From assembly GCA_029782355.1 (NCBI GenBank), contig JAKOUY010000031.1, positions 310,001 through 374,000 of the forward strand: 64,000 nucleotides of DNA, read 5' to 3'. The translations under genes were made by a program, and so were the position numbers. The notes beneath the pieces are model-generated. The model was not told where the DNA came from, made no database searches, and saw nothing but the letters and a program-made list of their open reading frames with translations. This DNA is from Actinomycetes bacterium (GTDB lineage: Bacteria > Actinomycetota > Acidimicrobiia > Acidimicrobiales > Ilumatobacteraceae). Below, in pieces: positions 40,966 to 52,619 of this stretch. How positions within the stretch are numbered: position 1 is the first letter of the stretch; each line of letters begins with the position of its first letter.

Positions 40966-42132
40966 ATGACCGTGCGCAGGATCCACGCTGCGCTCGTCGG
41001 GCAACCGCGACGCCTCGACCTGACGTTGGCCGGGCTGCTGGCCGGGCTGTCGATCCTGTTCAGCGTCACCCGGACGGACGGCTCGGCGCGCCCGACCGAC
41101 GGGTTCTCCGTGGCGCTGATCCTGGTGGCCTGTGCCGCCCTGCTCTGGCGGCGGACCCGGCCGGTGACGGTGCTCGGGGTGGTGATGGCGGCCGAGTTCC
41201 TGCAGGCCGGCCTCAACTACCGGGGCACGGGGTGGGTGGCCCTCCTGATCGCCGGCTACTCGCTCGGGGCGTGGGCGACGGCACGACCGGTGCTGGTGGT
41301 GGGGGTGGCCAGCTCGGTGCTCGTGGTCGGGTTCGTCACCCTCGGTTGGCTGACCACGGAGAACGTCCCGTGGCAGGCGGTCGTCTCGTCCACCGTGCTG
41401 TACGGGGGCTCGATCCTCCTCGGGGACAACCTCCGCCGGCGGCGGGAGGCGGCCGCGGCCCTGGCCGAGCGGGCCGAGCGCGCCGAGCGCGAGCGGGAGC
41501 TGGCCGCCGAGCACCACGTCCGCCAGGAGCGGGCCAGGCTGGCCCGTGAGCTGCACGACGTGGTCGCCCACAGCGTCAGCGTGATGACGGTCCAGGCCGC
41601 CGGGGCCCGGCGCCAGCTGGCGGCCGATCCGCAGCGGGCCGAGCGGGCGATGCGCGTCGTCGAGGAGACGGGCCGCCAGGCGATGGTCGAGCTGCGCCGG
41701 ATCCTCGGCGTGCTGCGCGACGACGATGCCGCCGAGATCGCCCCCCAGCCGCGCCTGGCCGACCTCGGCGACCTGGTCGCCCGCACCGAGCTGCCGGTGC
41801 GCGTCCGGCTTGACGGCCCGCTCGACGACCTGCCGCCCGGGGTCGAGCTCAGTGCCTTCCGCATCGTCCAGGAGGCGATCACCAACATCGGCCGTCACGC
41901 CGGGCCGGTCGGCCAGGTCGAGGTGGCCGTGCACCGCGACGACCACGACCTGCGTGTCGTCGTCGACGACGACGGCCGCGGCGCAGCCGCCCATGGCGGC
42001 GAGCGGGCCGGCGGACACGGACTGGTGGGCATGCGCGAGCGGGTGGCCATGTTGGCCGGCACCCTCCGTGCCGGGCCGCGCCCGGGCGGCGGCTGGCGAG
42101 TCGAGGCGACCATCCCGCTGGCCCGGCCGTGA
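40966..42132 (+). CDS. sensor histidine kinase, NarL/DesK type
   Basis: 388 aa. About five hydrophobic segments (residues 18-155) form a membrane sensor without a large extracellular domain. Next come a coiled linker rich in EAAALAERAERAERERE, the HisKA_3 phosphoacceptor H197 in LARELHDVVAHSVSVM, and an ATPase domain (RIVQEAITNIGRHAG, GHGLVGMRERVAML). The input signal probably arises in or near the membrane. ATG 40966 is chosen because TAGCGT lies 7 nt upstream; an ATG 12 codons earlier overlaps the palindrome. The stop overlaps the GTG of the response regulator (GTGA). Confidence 0.9.
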   Translation: MTVRRIHAALVGQPRRLDLTLAGLLAGLSILFSVTRTDGSARPTDGFSVALILVACAALLWRRTRPVTVLGVVMAAEFLQAGLNYRGTGWVALLIAGYSLGAWATARPVLVVGVASSVLVVGFVTLGWLTTENVPWQAVVSSTVLYGGSILLGDNLRRRREAAAALAERAERAERERELAAEHHVRQERARLARELHDVVAHSVSVMTVQAAGARRQLAADPQRAERAMRVVEETGRQAMVELRRILGVLRDDDAAEIAPQPRLADLGDLVARTELPVRVRLDGPLDDLPPGVELSAFRIVQEAITNIGRHAGPVGQVEVAVHRDDHDLRVVVDDDGRGAAAHGGERAGGHGLVGMRERVAMLAGTLRAGPRPGGGWRVEATIPLARP

Positions 42133-42803
42133 CCGGCGCACCGATCCGAGTCGCCCTGGTCGACGACCAGCAGTTGGTCCGCGCTGGGCTGCGGATGATC
42201 GTCGAGAGCGACCCGGCGATGACCGTGGTCGGTGAGGCCGGCGACGGCCGCGCCGCGGTCGACCTGGTGATCCGGTCGTCGCCGGACGTGGTGCTGATGG
42301 ACGTGCGCATGCCCGTGCTCGACGGCATCCAGGCCGCAGCCCGGCTGACCGCCGCCGGGGTGCCCGCCCGGATCCTGATGCTGACGACCTTCGACCTGGA
42401 CGAGTACGTCCACGACGCGCTGCGCGCCGGGGCCAGTGGCTTCCTCCTGAAGGACGCCCCGCCGGATCAGCTGCTGGCCGCCATCCGTGTGGTGGCGGCC
42501 GGTGACGCCCTGCTCGATCCAGCGGTCACCCGCCGGCTGATCGAGCAGGTGATCCACCGCGTCGCCTCGCTGGAGAGCCCGCTGCGCCGGGCGGTGGACG
42601 AGCTCACCGAGCGTGAGCGGGAGGTCTTCCGGCTCATCGCCCGGGGGCTGTCGAACGCCGAGATCGCCGCCCAGCTGTACCTCGGCGAGGCCACGGTGAA
42701 GACCCACGTCGGCCGGGTGCTGGCCAAGCTGGGGGTCCGTGACCGGGTTCAGGCGGTGGTCGCGGCCTACGAGTCCGGTGAGGTCGTCCCCGGCGTCGAC
42801 TGA
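42129..42803 (+). CDS. NarL/LuxR-family response regulator
   Basis: 224 aa. The receiver domain has ALVDDQQLVRAGL, phosphoacceptor D58 in VVLMDVRMP, and conserved T and K at LMLTTFDLDEYV and FLLKDAPP. The C-terminal LuxR HTH is LTEREREVFRLIARGLSNAE followed by YLGEATVKTHVGRVLAKLGV. It is cognate to the overlapping kinase. The ABC transporter genes start 88 bp downstream and are the obvious target. Repeats with a CATCCG core upstream of both operons are candidate binding sites. Confidence 0.92.
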   Translation: MTGAPIRVALVDDQQLVRAGLRMIVESDPAMTVVGEAGDGRAAVDLVIRSSPDVVLMDVRMPVLDGIQAAARLTAAGVPARILMLTTFDLDEYVHDALRAGASGFLLKDAPPDQLLAAIRVVAAGDALLDPAVTRRLIEQVIHRVASLESPLRRAVDELTEREREVFRLIARGLSNAEIAAQLYLGEATVKTHVGRVLAKLGVRDRVQAVVAAYESGEVVPGVD

Positions 42804-42806
42804 CCC

Positions 42807-42887
42807 GGTCATCCGGCGGGTCATCCGCTCGTCGCCGAGAATCCACCGAAATGCTGACCACGTTGCGTGTTGGAGCCGTTACAACGT
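42807..42887 (+). promoter_or_regulatory. regulatory region before the ABC transporter: direct and inverted repeats
   Basis: GGTCATCCG occurs at 42807-42815 and 42819-42827, a 12-bp period. Further on, ACGTTG (42860-42865) and CAACGT (42882-42887) form an inverted repeat with a 16-bp gap that covers the -10-like TACAAC (42880-42885), 6 nt before the ATG. Confidence 0.5.
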
Positions 42888-42891
42888 AGGC

Positions 42892-43659
42892 ATGAGAGTT
42901 CCGCAGACCGCCGATGTCCCGGCCCCGCCGCCCCCCGCCAATGCCGCCGGCGCCGTCGATGCCACCAAGGTGTACGGCAAGGACGACAACGAAGTGCGCG
43001 CCCTCGACGGCGTGACCGTCGCCTTCGAACGGGGCCGGTTCACCGCCATCATGGGACCGTCCGGCTCCGGCAAGAGCACGCTGATGCACTGCCTGGCCGG
43101 GCTCGACTCGTTGACCTCCGGCGAGGTGTTCATCGGCGAGACCCGCCTGTCGACCCTGAACGACAAGCAGCTCACCGAGCTGCGCCGCACCGCGGTCGGG
43201 TTCATCTTCCAGGCCTACAACCTGGTCCCCACCCTCAACGCTCAGGAGAACATCACCCTGCCGCTGCTGCTCGGCGGCACCTCGGGTGACCAGCCGTGGA
43301 TCGACCGGGTCATCGACACCGTCGGGCTGCGCACCCGGTTGAAGCACCGCCCGAGCGAGCTGTCCGGCGGTCAGCAGCAGCGCGTCGCCGTCGCCCGGGC
43401 CCTGGCCAGCAAGCCGACGATCATCTTCGCCGACGAGCCCACCGGCAACCTCGACAGCCGCACGGGCGCCGAGATCCTGTCGTTCATGCGGACCGCGGTG
43501 ACCGAGCTGGGCCAGACGATCGTCATGGTCACCCACGATCCGGTCGCCGCCAGCTACGCCGACCGGGTCGTGTTCCTGAACGACGGGCGGATCGTCGACG
43601 AGATGCACCAACCCACCGCCGAGCGGGTGCTCGAGCGGATGAAGCACTTCGGAGAGTGA
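42892..43659 (+). CDS. ABC transporter ATP-binding protein (LolD/MacB type)
   Basis: 255 aa. Walker A is GPSGSGKST, the Q-loop lies in FIFQAYNLVPTLNAQENI, the signature is LSGGQQQRVAVARAL, Walker B is TIIFADEPTGNLD, and the switch histidine is in VMVTHDP. The LNAQENITLPL and DEPTGNLDSRTG motifs mark the FtsX/MacB/BceA transporter class. A proline-rich N-terminal extension of about 20 residues precedes the domain. It is followed by a permease gene 3 bp away. The complex likely performs mechanotransmission, lipid or peptide export, or antimicrobial-peptide resistance rather than solute uptake. Confidence 0.92.
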   Translation: MRVPQTADVPAPPPPANAAGAVDATKVYGKDDNEVRALDGVTVAFERGRFTAIMGPSGSGKSTLMHCLAGLDSLTSGEVFIGETRLSTLNDKQLTELRRTAVGFIFQAYNLVPTLNAQENITLPLLLGGTSGDQPWIDRVIDTVGLRTRLKHRPSELSGGQQQRVAVARALASKPTIIFADEPTGNLDSRTGAEILSFMRTAVTELGQTIVMVTHDPVAASYADRVVFLNDGRIVDEMHQPTAERVLERMKHFGE

Positions 43660-43662
43660 CCG

Positions 43663-46179
43663 ATGTGGCGCCTCAGTCTGAAGAACGTGTGGTCGCGCAA
43701 GGGTCGGCTCCTGCTCACCGCACTGGCCATCATCGCCGGGACAGCCTTCCTGTCCGGCGTGTTCATCTTCACCAACACCATGCAGTCGAGCTTCGACTCG
43801 ATGTTCGCCGACGCCTACCGCAACGTCGACGCCGTGGTCCGCTCCTCGGACACCATCAAGGGTGAGGTCGGGGAGACCAACCGCAACCGGATCGACGCCG
43901 GACTGCTCGACGCAGTGCGGGCGATCCCCGGTGTGACCAGTGCCGGGCCCATCGTCCAGGGCCCGGCCACGATCACCGTGCGTGCCAAGGTCATCGGGAC
44001 CGATGGTCCGCCGAAGTTCGGAGCGAACTTCGACGACGCACCGACGTCGCCGTTCCGCCTGGTGGAGGGAACCGCTCCGCAGGCCGGCCAAGTGGTCATC
44101 GACCGCGGCTCGGCCAAGGACGGCTCGATCCAGGTCGGCGACACCCTGCAGGTCTCGACCAACCAGGGCACGAAGGACTTCGTCGTCAGCGGCATCGTCA
44201 GCTTCGCCGGCAACGACTCGTCGCTCGGCGCCACCTGGGCGCTGTTCGATCTGGCCACCGCCCAGCAGTTCGTGACCGGAGAGCCCGGCAAGCTGGACGG
44301 CATCACCGTGCGCGGTGACGGCTCGACGAGCGACGCCGAGCTGGCGACGCGGGTGGCCGGGGCACTGACCGGCCGCCACGTCGAGGTCAAGACGGGCGCC
44401 GAGATCACCAAGGAGAACCAGGACCAGGTGGCCAAGGTGCTGAACATCATCACCGTCGCCTTCTCGGTGTTCGCTCTGATCTCGCTGTTCGTCGGCAGCT
44501 TCATCATCTACAACGTGTTCAGCATCAGCGCCGCCCAGCGCACCCAGGAGAACGCCCTGCTGCGCGCCGTCGGCGCCAGTCGCAGCCAGGTGACCCGCTC
44601 GATGTTCGTCGAAGCCCTGGTCGTGGGCATCGGCGGCTCGCTGCTCGGCTGCGTGGCCGGTATCGGTCTGGCCTTCGGGATCATGAAGCTGATGTCCAGC
44701 CTCGGGTTCCTCAACAACCCGACCCTGAGCCTGGAGCCGAGCGGCTTTCTGATCACCCTGATCGTCGGCGTGCTGGTGACCCTGGTCTGCGCCATCGCCC
44801 CGGCCATCCGCGCCGGTCGAGTGCCGCCGCTGGCGGCCATGCGCGACGTGGCCACCGACCGCTCCGACGTCTCCCGCCGCCGCCTGGTGGGCGGGGTCGC
44901 CACCCTGGTCGCCGCGGTGCTGTGCATCGTGGCGGGCCTCGGTGGGCGGACCACCTTCCTCGGCCTCGGGACCGGCCTGCTGTTCATCACCCTGATCGTC
45001 CTCGGCCCGCTGCTGGCCGGCCCGTTCGTCCGCCTGTGCACGCCGCTGATGGCCCGCATCCGTCCGGTGGCCGGGGCCATCGCCGGGCGCAACGCGGCCC
45101 GCAACCCCAAGCGCACCGCGTTGACCGCCGGGGCGCTGGCCATCGTCGTCGCCCTGTTCATCGGCGTGGCCACGCTGGGTTCGTCGGCCAAGGCGACGGT
45201 GGGCGACACCTTCCGCCAGGCCTTTGTCAGCGACTACACCGTCACGTCGAAGGGTGGCGGCGGGGGCAGCTCGATCCTGCTCCCACCGACGCTGGCCGCG
45301 GATCTGGAGGCGGCCAAGGTGGGCACGGTCATGGCCGTGGCCGGCGTGCCGATCGAGATCGACGGGTCGCGAGTCGGCGCCATCGCCATCGACGGTGCGG
45401 TCGCGGCGACGATGATGACCGGGCCGTTCCGCGCCGGGGGGTTCGCCGGGCTGACACCGCAGACCGTGGTCATCAGCGTCCAGGAGTCCGAGGAGCGCCA
45501 GCTCGGCATGGGTGACACCCTGAACGTCAAACTCGTCGACGGGTCGATCCACCCACTGAGGATCGTCGGGCTGTACGACCGCAAGCAGCTCGGCGCCGTG
45601 TTCATCGACCGGCAGCTGGTCGCCGGCACCAGCAACCCGGTGTTCCAGATCGGTGTGTGGATCAACACCGACGGGTCGGCTGCGTCCCAGCAGGCGATGC
45701 AGGCGGTGGTCGACCGCTACCCGACGGCGAAGCTGTTCAGCCGCGACGACTTCATCGCCAGCCGGACCAAGAGCGTCGACGGGTTCCTCAACCTGATCTA
45801 CGGCCTGCTCGGCATGTCGATGTTCATCGCCATCGTCGGCATCGTCATCACCCTGCTGCTCGCCGTCTACGAGCGGCGCCGCGAGCTCGGCCTGGTGCGG
45901 GCCGTCGGGATGACCCGCCGCCAGGTGCGCTCCAGCGTGCTGTGGGAGTCGCTGGTCACGGCCCTGATCGGCGTGGCCCTCGGCATCGCCCTCGGGGTGG
46001 CACTGGGCTGGATCATCGTCGTCGCCCTGCGCGACCAGGGTCTGTCCAGCTTCCGTCTGCCGGTGGGGACCATCGTCGTCGCCGCGGTCGGGGCGCTGGT
46101 GCTGGCGGCGGTGGCGTCGTTCCTCCCGGCTCGCCGGGCGGCCAAGGCCGACATCCTCCAGGCCATCGCCACCACCTGA
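43663..46179 (+). CDS. FtsX/MacB-type ABC permease (two-lobed, 838 aa)
   Basis: An N-terminal TM helix (LLLTALAIIAGTAFLSGVFI) is followed by an extracellular MacB-PCD-type domain, then FtsX domain 1 with three TM helices (about 265-380), a central TM pair (about 410-460), a second helix, an extracellular domain with QESEERQLGMGDTLNVKL, and FtsX domain 2 (about 710-838). Each FtsX core has the Y.RRRELGLVRAVGMTRRQV or QRTQENALLRAVGASRSQV coupling helix and a final RRAAKADILQAIA. One polypeptide therefore carries both permease halves, as in actinobacterial DevC/YknZ-like exporters. Confidence 0.9.
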   Translation: MWRLSLKNVWSRKGRLLLTALAIIAGTAFLSGVFIFTNTMQSSFDSMFADAYRNVDAVVRSSDTIKGEVGETNRNRIDAGLLDAVRAIPGVTSAGPIVQGPATITVRAKVIGTDGPPKFGANFDDAPTSPFRLVEGTAPQAGQVVIDRGSAKDGSIQVGDTLQVSTNQGTKDFVVSGIVSFAGNDSSLGATWALFDLATAQQFVTGEPGKLDGITVRGDGSTSDAELATRVAGALTGRHVEVKTGAEITKENQDQVAKVLNIITVAFSVFALISLFVGSFIIYNVFSISAAQRTQENALLRAVGASRSQVTRSMFVEALVVGIGGSLLGCVAGIGLAFGIMKLMSSLGFLNNPTLSLEPSGFLITLIVGVLVTLVCAIAPAIRAGRVPPLAAMRDVATDRSDVSRRRLVGGVATLVAAVLCIVAGLGGRTTFLGLGTGLLFITLIVLGPLLAGPFVRLCTPLMARIRPVAGAIAGRNAARNPKRTALTAGALAIVVALFIGVATLGSSAKATVGDTFRQAFVSDYTVTSKGGGGGSSILLPPTLAADLEAAKVGTVMAVAGVPIEIDGSRVGAIAIDGAVAATMMTGPFRAGGFAGLTPQTVVISVQESEERQLGMGDTLNVKLVDGSIHPLRIVGLYDRKQLGAVFIDRQLVAGTSNPVFQIGVWINTDGSAASQQAMQAVVDRYPTAKLFSRDDFIASRTKSVDGFLNLIYGLLGMSMFIAIVGIVITLLLAVYERRRELGLVRAVGMTRRQVRSSVLWESLVTALIGVALGIALGVALGWIIVVALRDQGLSSFRLPVGTIVVAAVGALVLAAVASFLPARRAAKADILQAIATT

Positions 46180-46224
46180 GCGCGCTGCCCGATTCCGGCC
46201 GACTCCGGCCAGGATGGCGGTCGC

Positions 46225-48774
46225 ATGTGGAGGGTGGCAGCACGCAGCATCCTGGCCCGGTGGCCGCGGCTGGTGCTGACGGCGATCGCCATCGTCGCCA
46301 GCACGGCCTTCCTGTCGGGGACGTTCATCTACCGGGACACGGTCCAGGGCAGCTTCGACGCCCTGTTCGCCCGGCTGTTCGAGCGGGTCGACAGCTACGT
46401 CCAGTCGCCGAACACCGTCGAGGTCGCCCTCGGCTTCGAACGCCGCGACCGTCTCCCGGCGGGCATCGTCGACGCCGTCCGTGGCGTGCCCGGCGTGGCC
46501 GACGCCCAGCCGTTCGTCCAGGGGGACGCGGCGGTCATCGCCAAGGACGGCCGCCCGCTGGAGCGCACGGCGGCCCCCACCTTCGGCGGCACCATCAACG
46601 GGGGCCGTTTGTCGGTGTGGCGGGTGGTCGCCGGCCGGGCGCCTGGTGAGGGCGCCGAGGTGGCGCTGGAGCGGGCCACCGCGGCCGACGCCGGGTACGT
46701 CCTCGGCGACCGGGTGACGATCAACGCCGAGGGTGGGTCGCGGGCGTTCACGCTGGTGGGCATCGTCGAGTACAACCGGGTGGCGTCACCCGGCAACGCC
46801 ACCTGGGCGTTGTTCGCCGAGCGAACTGCGCAGGCCTTCGTGGCCAAGCCCGGCTTCGTCGACGCCGTGCTGGTGGCGGGCGACGGTTCGGTGACGCCCG
46901 AGGTGCTGACCGGGCGGATCAACGCCGTCGTCGCCCGGCCGGGTGCCGGGGGGATGGCGGTGGCCGAGGCGCTGACCCGCCAGCAGATCACCGCCCAGAG
47001 CCAGGACGAGATCTCCCGGGCGCTCGGGTTCGTCGGGCTGTTCCTGACGATCTTCTCGATCATCGCCCTCGCCGTCGGCGCCTTCGTGATCTACAACATC
47101 TTCTCGATCACCGCCGCCCAACGGCAGCGGGAGACGGCGCTGCTGCGCGCCCTCGGTGCCAGCCGGCGTCAGGTCACCGTGGCGCTGCTGATCGAGGCCG
47201 GTGTGGTCGGGCTGGTCGGCTCGGTGGTCGGCTTCGTGGCGGGCATCGGGCTGGCCCTCGCCATTCGCGCCGTGCTGGACGCCATCGACTTCACCCTGCC
47301 GGCGCGGAGCCTGGCCGTGACCGGGTCGACCGTGGTGGTGACGGTCGCGGCCGGTCTGCTCACCGCCCTGGTGGCCGGCCTGGCACCGGCCGTGTCGGCC
47401 GGGCGGATCCCCCCGGTGGCCGCGATGACCGAGGTGGCCGTCGAGCGGCTGACCAGACGCCGGGCGCGCCTGGCGGCCGTGGGGACGCTGCTGGCGGTGG
47501 GTGTGGCCCTGATCGTTGGGGTGATCTCCGGCACCGACGCACGCTGGCTGGGCGTCGCCGTGGCCGCGGTCTTCGCCGCGCTGGTCCTGGCCGGGCCGAT
47601 GCTGGCCAGGCCGATCGCCGGGGTCCTCGGGGCGCCGGTCCAGCGGCTGACCGGCGTCACCGGGACCATGGCTCGCGGCAACGTCCAGCGGCACCCGCGC
47701 CGCACGGCGCGGACCGCCGCTCCCGTGCTGATCGGAGTCGCCCTGGTCACCGGGGCCACGGTCTTCGCCGCATCCGTCGATGCCCAGATCCGCCGCTCGA
47801 TCGGGCGGACGTTCCTCGGTGAGTACGTGATCAACTCGACCCAGGGTGGGGCGGTGAGCTTCAACCCGGCGTTCATCGACCAGCTCAACACGATCCCCGA
47901 AGTGGGGGTCGCCACCGGGATCGGCTTCGCCGCGGTCGCGTTCGCCGACGGCAGCCCGGCGTTCGGTCAGCTGCTCGATCCGCAGACCGCCGGGCAGCTG
48001 CTCGACTACGACTTCGTGGCCGGATCGTTCGCCGATCTCGATCCGCGGGGGATCCTGGTCAGCGCCGGCGAGGCGCAGCGCAAGCACCTGCAGGTGGGCT
48101 CGACCGTCGAGATCCGCCTCGACACCCGCATCGTCACCTTGACGGTGCGCGGCATCTACCGGGCCAGCCGGTTGGCCCAGGCTCGGGTGTACCACCGCGA
48201 CCTGCTCCGCGGCACCGGCGTGCCGGACGTGCGCGGCGCGGTGGTGATGACCCGTGCGCCGGGCGTCAGCGACGCCCGGTTCCGTGAGGTGGTCGGCGCC
48301 GCGGCGCAGCGCTACGGCATCGGCCAGCTGCAGAACCGCGACGAGTTCATCGCCGGGCGGGCCGGGATCGTCAACCGCAGCCTGACGTTCGTCTACGGGC
48401 TGCTGGCGTTCAGCGTCGTCATCGCCGTGTTCGGCATCGTGCTCACCTTGCTCCTGGCGGTGTACGAGCGGCGTCGGGAGATCGGCCTGTTGCGTGCCGT
48501 GGGCATGACCCGTCGCCAGGTGCGCGCCACGGTGCGCTGGGAGAGCGTGATCACCAGCGTGTACGGCGCCGCGGTCGGCGTGGTGATGGGTCTGGTCCTC
48601 GGCTACGTGATCATCGTCGCTCTGCGCGATCAAGGCCTGACCACCTACAGCGTCCCCGTCGGGAGGATCGTCACGATCCTCGCCGTGGCCTTCGTGGTCG
48701 GGGTGGCCGCGGCGGTGATCCCGGCCCGGCGGGCGACACGGCTCGACCTGCTCGCGGCCATCGGCACCGAGTAG
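46225..48774 (+). CDS. second FtsX/MacB-type ABC permease (849 aa)
   Basis: 849 aa paralogue of the preceding permease, colinear over its length. It has the N-terminal TM LVLTAIAIVASTAFLSGTFI, coupling helices QRQRETALLRALGASRRQV and YERRREIGLLRAVGMTRRQV, and the C-terminal ARRATRLDLLAAIGTE. The ATPase at 42892 probably serves both, giving a heteromeric or alternative exporter. The gene starts 45 bp after the first permease stop. A 14-bp tandem repeat lies just after its stop. Confidence 0.9.
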   Translation: MWRVAARSILARWPRLVLTAIAIVASTAFLSGTFIYRDTVQGSFDALFARLFERVDSYVQSPNTVEVALGFERRDRLPAGIVDAVRGVPGVADAQPFVQGDAAVIAKDGRPLERTAAPTFGGTINGGRLSVWRVVAGRAPGEGAEVALERATAADAGYVLGDRVTINAEGGSRAFTLVGIVEYNRVASPGNATWALFAERTAQAFVAKPGFVDAVLVAGDGSVTPEVLTGRINAVVARPGAGGMAVAEALTRQQITAQSQDEISRALGFVGLFLTIFSIIALAVGAFVIYNIFSITAAQRQRETALLRALGASRRQVTVALLIEAGVVGLVGSVVGFVAGIGLALAIRAVLDAIDFTLPARSLAVTGSTVVVTVAAGLLTALVAGLAPAVSAGRIPPVAAMTEVAVERLTRRRARLAAVGTLLAVGVALIVGVISGTDARWLGVAVAAVFAALVLAGPMLARPIAGVLGAPVQRLTGVTGTMARGNVQRHPRRTARTAAPVLIGVALVTGATVFAASVDAQIRRSIGRTFLGEYVINSTQGGAVSFNPAFIDQLNTIPEVGVATGIGFAAVAFADGSPAFGQLLDPQTAGQLLDYDFVAGSFADLDPRGILVSAGEAQRKHLQVGSTVEIRLDTRIVTLTVRGIYRASRLAQARVYHRDLLRGTGVPDVRGAVVMTRAPGVSDARFREVVGAAAQRYGIGQLQNRDEFIAGRAGIVNRSLTFVYGLLAFSVVIAVFGIVLTLLLAVYERRREIGLLRAVGMTRRQVRATVRWESVITSVYGAAVGVVMGLVLGYVIIVALRDQGLTTYSVPVGRIVTILAVAFVVGVAAAVIPARRATRLDLLAAIGTE

Positions 48775-48791
48775 GACCGATCGAGTCAGCC

Positions 48792-48861
48792 GGACCGAGT
48801 CGGCGGGACCGAGTCGGCGGGACCGAGTCGGCCGGACCGAGTCGGCCGGACCGAGTAAGAC
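48792..48861. repeat. five tandem 14-bp repeats
   Basis: Units of GGACCGAGTCGGCG or GGCC type occupy 48792-48805, 48806-48819, 48820-48833 and 48834-48847, with a fifth, diverged unit at 48848-48861. A degenerate unit precedes them. Each unit contains CCGAGTCGG, a near-palindrome. The array fills the gap between the permease stop (48774) and the next ATG (48868). Confidence 0.85.
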
Positions 48862-48867
48862 GGTGGG

Positions 48868-49299
48868 ATGAACGTCGACCGGGCCGGCTATTCGGGCACT
48901 CCACTGCCCAAGAAGTTGGGCATCGTCGGTGAGGTGGTCGTGGCCGTCGTCGACGCGCCCCCGGGATTCGCCGACACGCTCGGGGACATCGGCGACGCGG
49001 TCTGGCAGGACTCGTTGGCGGCGCCGGTCGACGTGGTCGTGGCCTTCTTCGTCGAGCGAGGCGCGCTGGTGGCCGCATGGCCGGCGCTCACCGCCGCAGC
49101 GCAGCCGCGTGGGGCGGTCTGGGTGTGCTGGCCGAAGCGGGCCTCTGGGGTTCCGACCGACCTCACCGAGGACGTGCTGCGCGCCGAGCTCCTGCCCAGC
49201 GGCTGGGTCGACAACAAGGTCTGTGCCGTCGATGCCACGTGGAGCGGGCTGCGCTTCGTGCTGCGCACGGAGCTGCGCCCGGGCGGGCGTCGCCGCTGA
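48868..49299 (+). CDS. DUF3052 family protein
   Basis: 143 aa. AGYSGTPLPKKLGIVGEVVV, the mid-protein WVCWPKRASGVPTDLTEDVL and the C-terminal VDNKVCAVDATWSGLRFVLR are the three conserved blocks of DUF3052, a family frequent in actinobacteria with no established function. No signal peptide or metal motif is visible. The start follows the 14-bp repeat array by 6 nt, so its expression may depend on the number of repeats. The P-ATPase gene begins 32 bp downstream. Confidence 0.85.
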   Translation: MNVDRAGYSGTPLPKKLGIVGEVVVAVVDAPPGFADTLGDIGDAVWQDSLAAPVDVVVAFFVERGALVAAWPALTAAAQPRGAVWVCWPKRASGVPTDLTEDVLRAELLPSGWVDNKVCAVDATWSGLRFVLRTELRPGGRRR

Positions 49300-49331
49300 G
49301 CCGGCAGGTCGAGCCGCTACCGTCGCGCCCG

Positions 49332-51715
<2,384 letters not shown>

Positions 51716-51719
<4 letters not shown>

Positions 51720-52579
51720 TCAGCCGCCACGAGCTGACCCGCGGCGCCAACCTGGTGTTGCGTTCCGGCGAGGCTCCGGACGCCGCCACCCAACTCGAAC
51801 GAGAGGGCTACGCCATGGTGCCGGGAGCGTTCGGTGCCGACGAGGTGGCCGAACTCCGTGCGGAACTGACCGCGCTGTTCGACGACTACCCGCCCGATGT
51901 CCGGCTGCCTGGCGCCACCGCCGCCGACTACGCCGACTTCCGTTACGAGGCGTTGAACCGCAGCCCCGCGGCGCAGCGTGCCGTGGCCCACCCGCGGATC
52001 CTCGAGGTCATCGAGCCGCTGCTCGGCGAGGACTGTCACGTCATCTCCAACACGGTCTGGCGCAATGCCCCGCAGCGGGAGAAGGCGCCGTTCGACGTGG
52101 GCAATCCGTGGCACGTCGACGGTGGCCCGCACGTGCCGAGGGCCGAGGGCATCCCGTGGGACCCGCGCATCCCGTACCCCGTGTTCATGGTCGGCTGCCA
52201 CATCCTGCTGCGCGAGTGCCCGCCCGGCAGCGGGCCCACCGGGTTCGTGCCCACCAGCCATACGTCCGGTCGCCTGCCACCCGAACCCGACGCCGATGGG
52301 ATGATCACCTACGAGGGCCATCACCCGGTGGCACCCATCGCTGCGGCGGGCGACGTGGTGTTCTTCGTCTCGGACGTGTGGCATCGGCGGATGCCCACCG
52401 GCCCGGACGACCTCGGCCGCTTCTTCCTGCAGGTGCAGTACGGGCGCCGGGACATCGCTCAGCGGCTGTGGACCACGGACCGGGCCAATCAGCTCTCGGC
52501 CGAGGCATTGGCCCGGGCGCGCACCGACCGCCAGCGCACCGTCGTCGGCTTGCACCCCGCAGGGTTCTACGACGGCTGA
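51716..52579 (+). CDS. phytanoyl-CoA dioxygenase (PhyH) family protein
   Basis: 287 aa 2-oxoglutarate/Fe(II) oxygenase-like protein. YAMVPGAFGADEVAELRAEL opens the double-stranded beta-helix. The HxD pair is in WHVDGGPH, and the distal histidine is in VFFVSDVWHRRMP. The 2-oxoglutarate arginine is probably the one after that histidine (RRMP). Family members hydroxylate lipids, ectoine or natural products; the substrate here is unknown. The ATG overlaps the P-ATPase stop, indicating co-transcription, though a functional link to calcium transport is not obvious. Confidence 0.84.
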
Positions 52580-52619
52580 CGGGCCGCTCGGGCGCCCGCT
52601 CGACCGCCGACTCCGGCGA

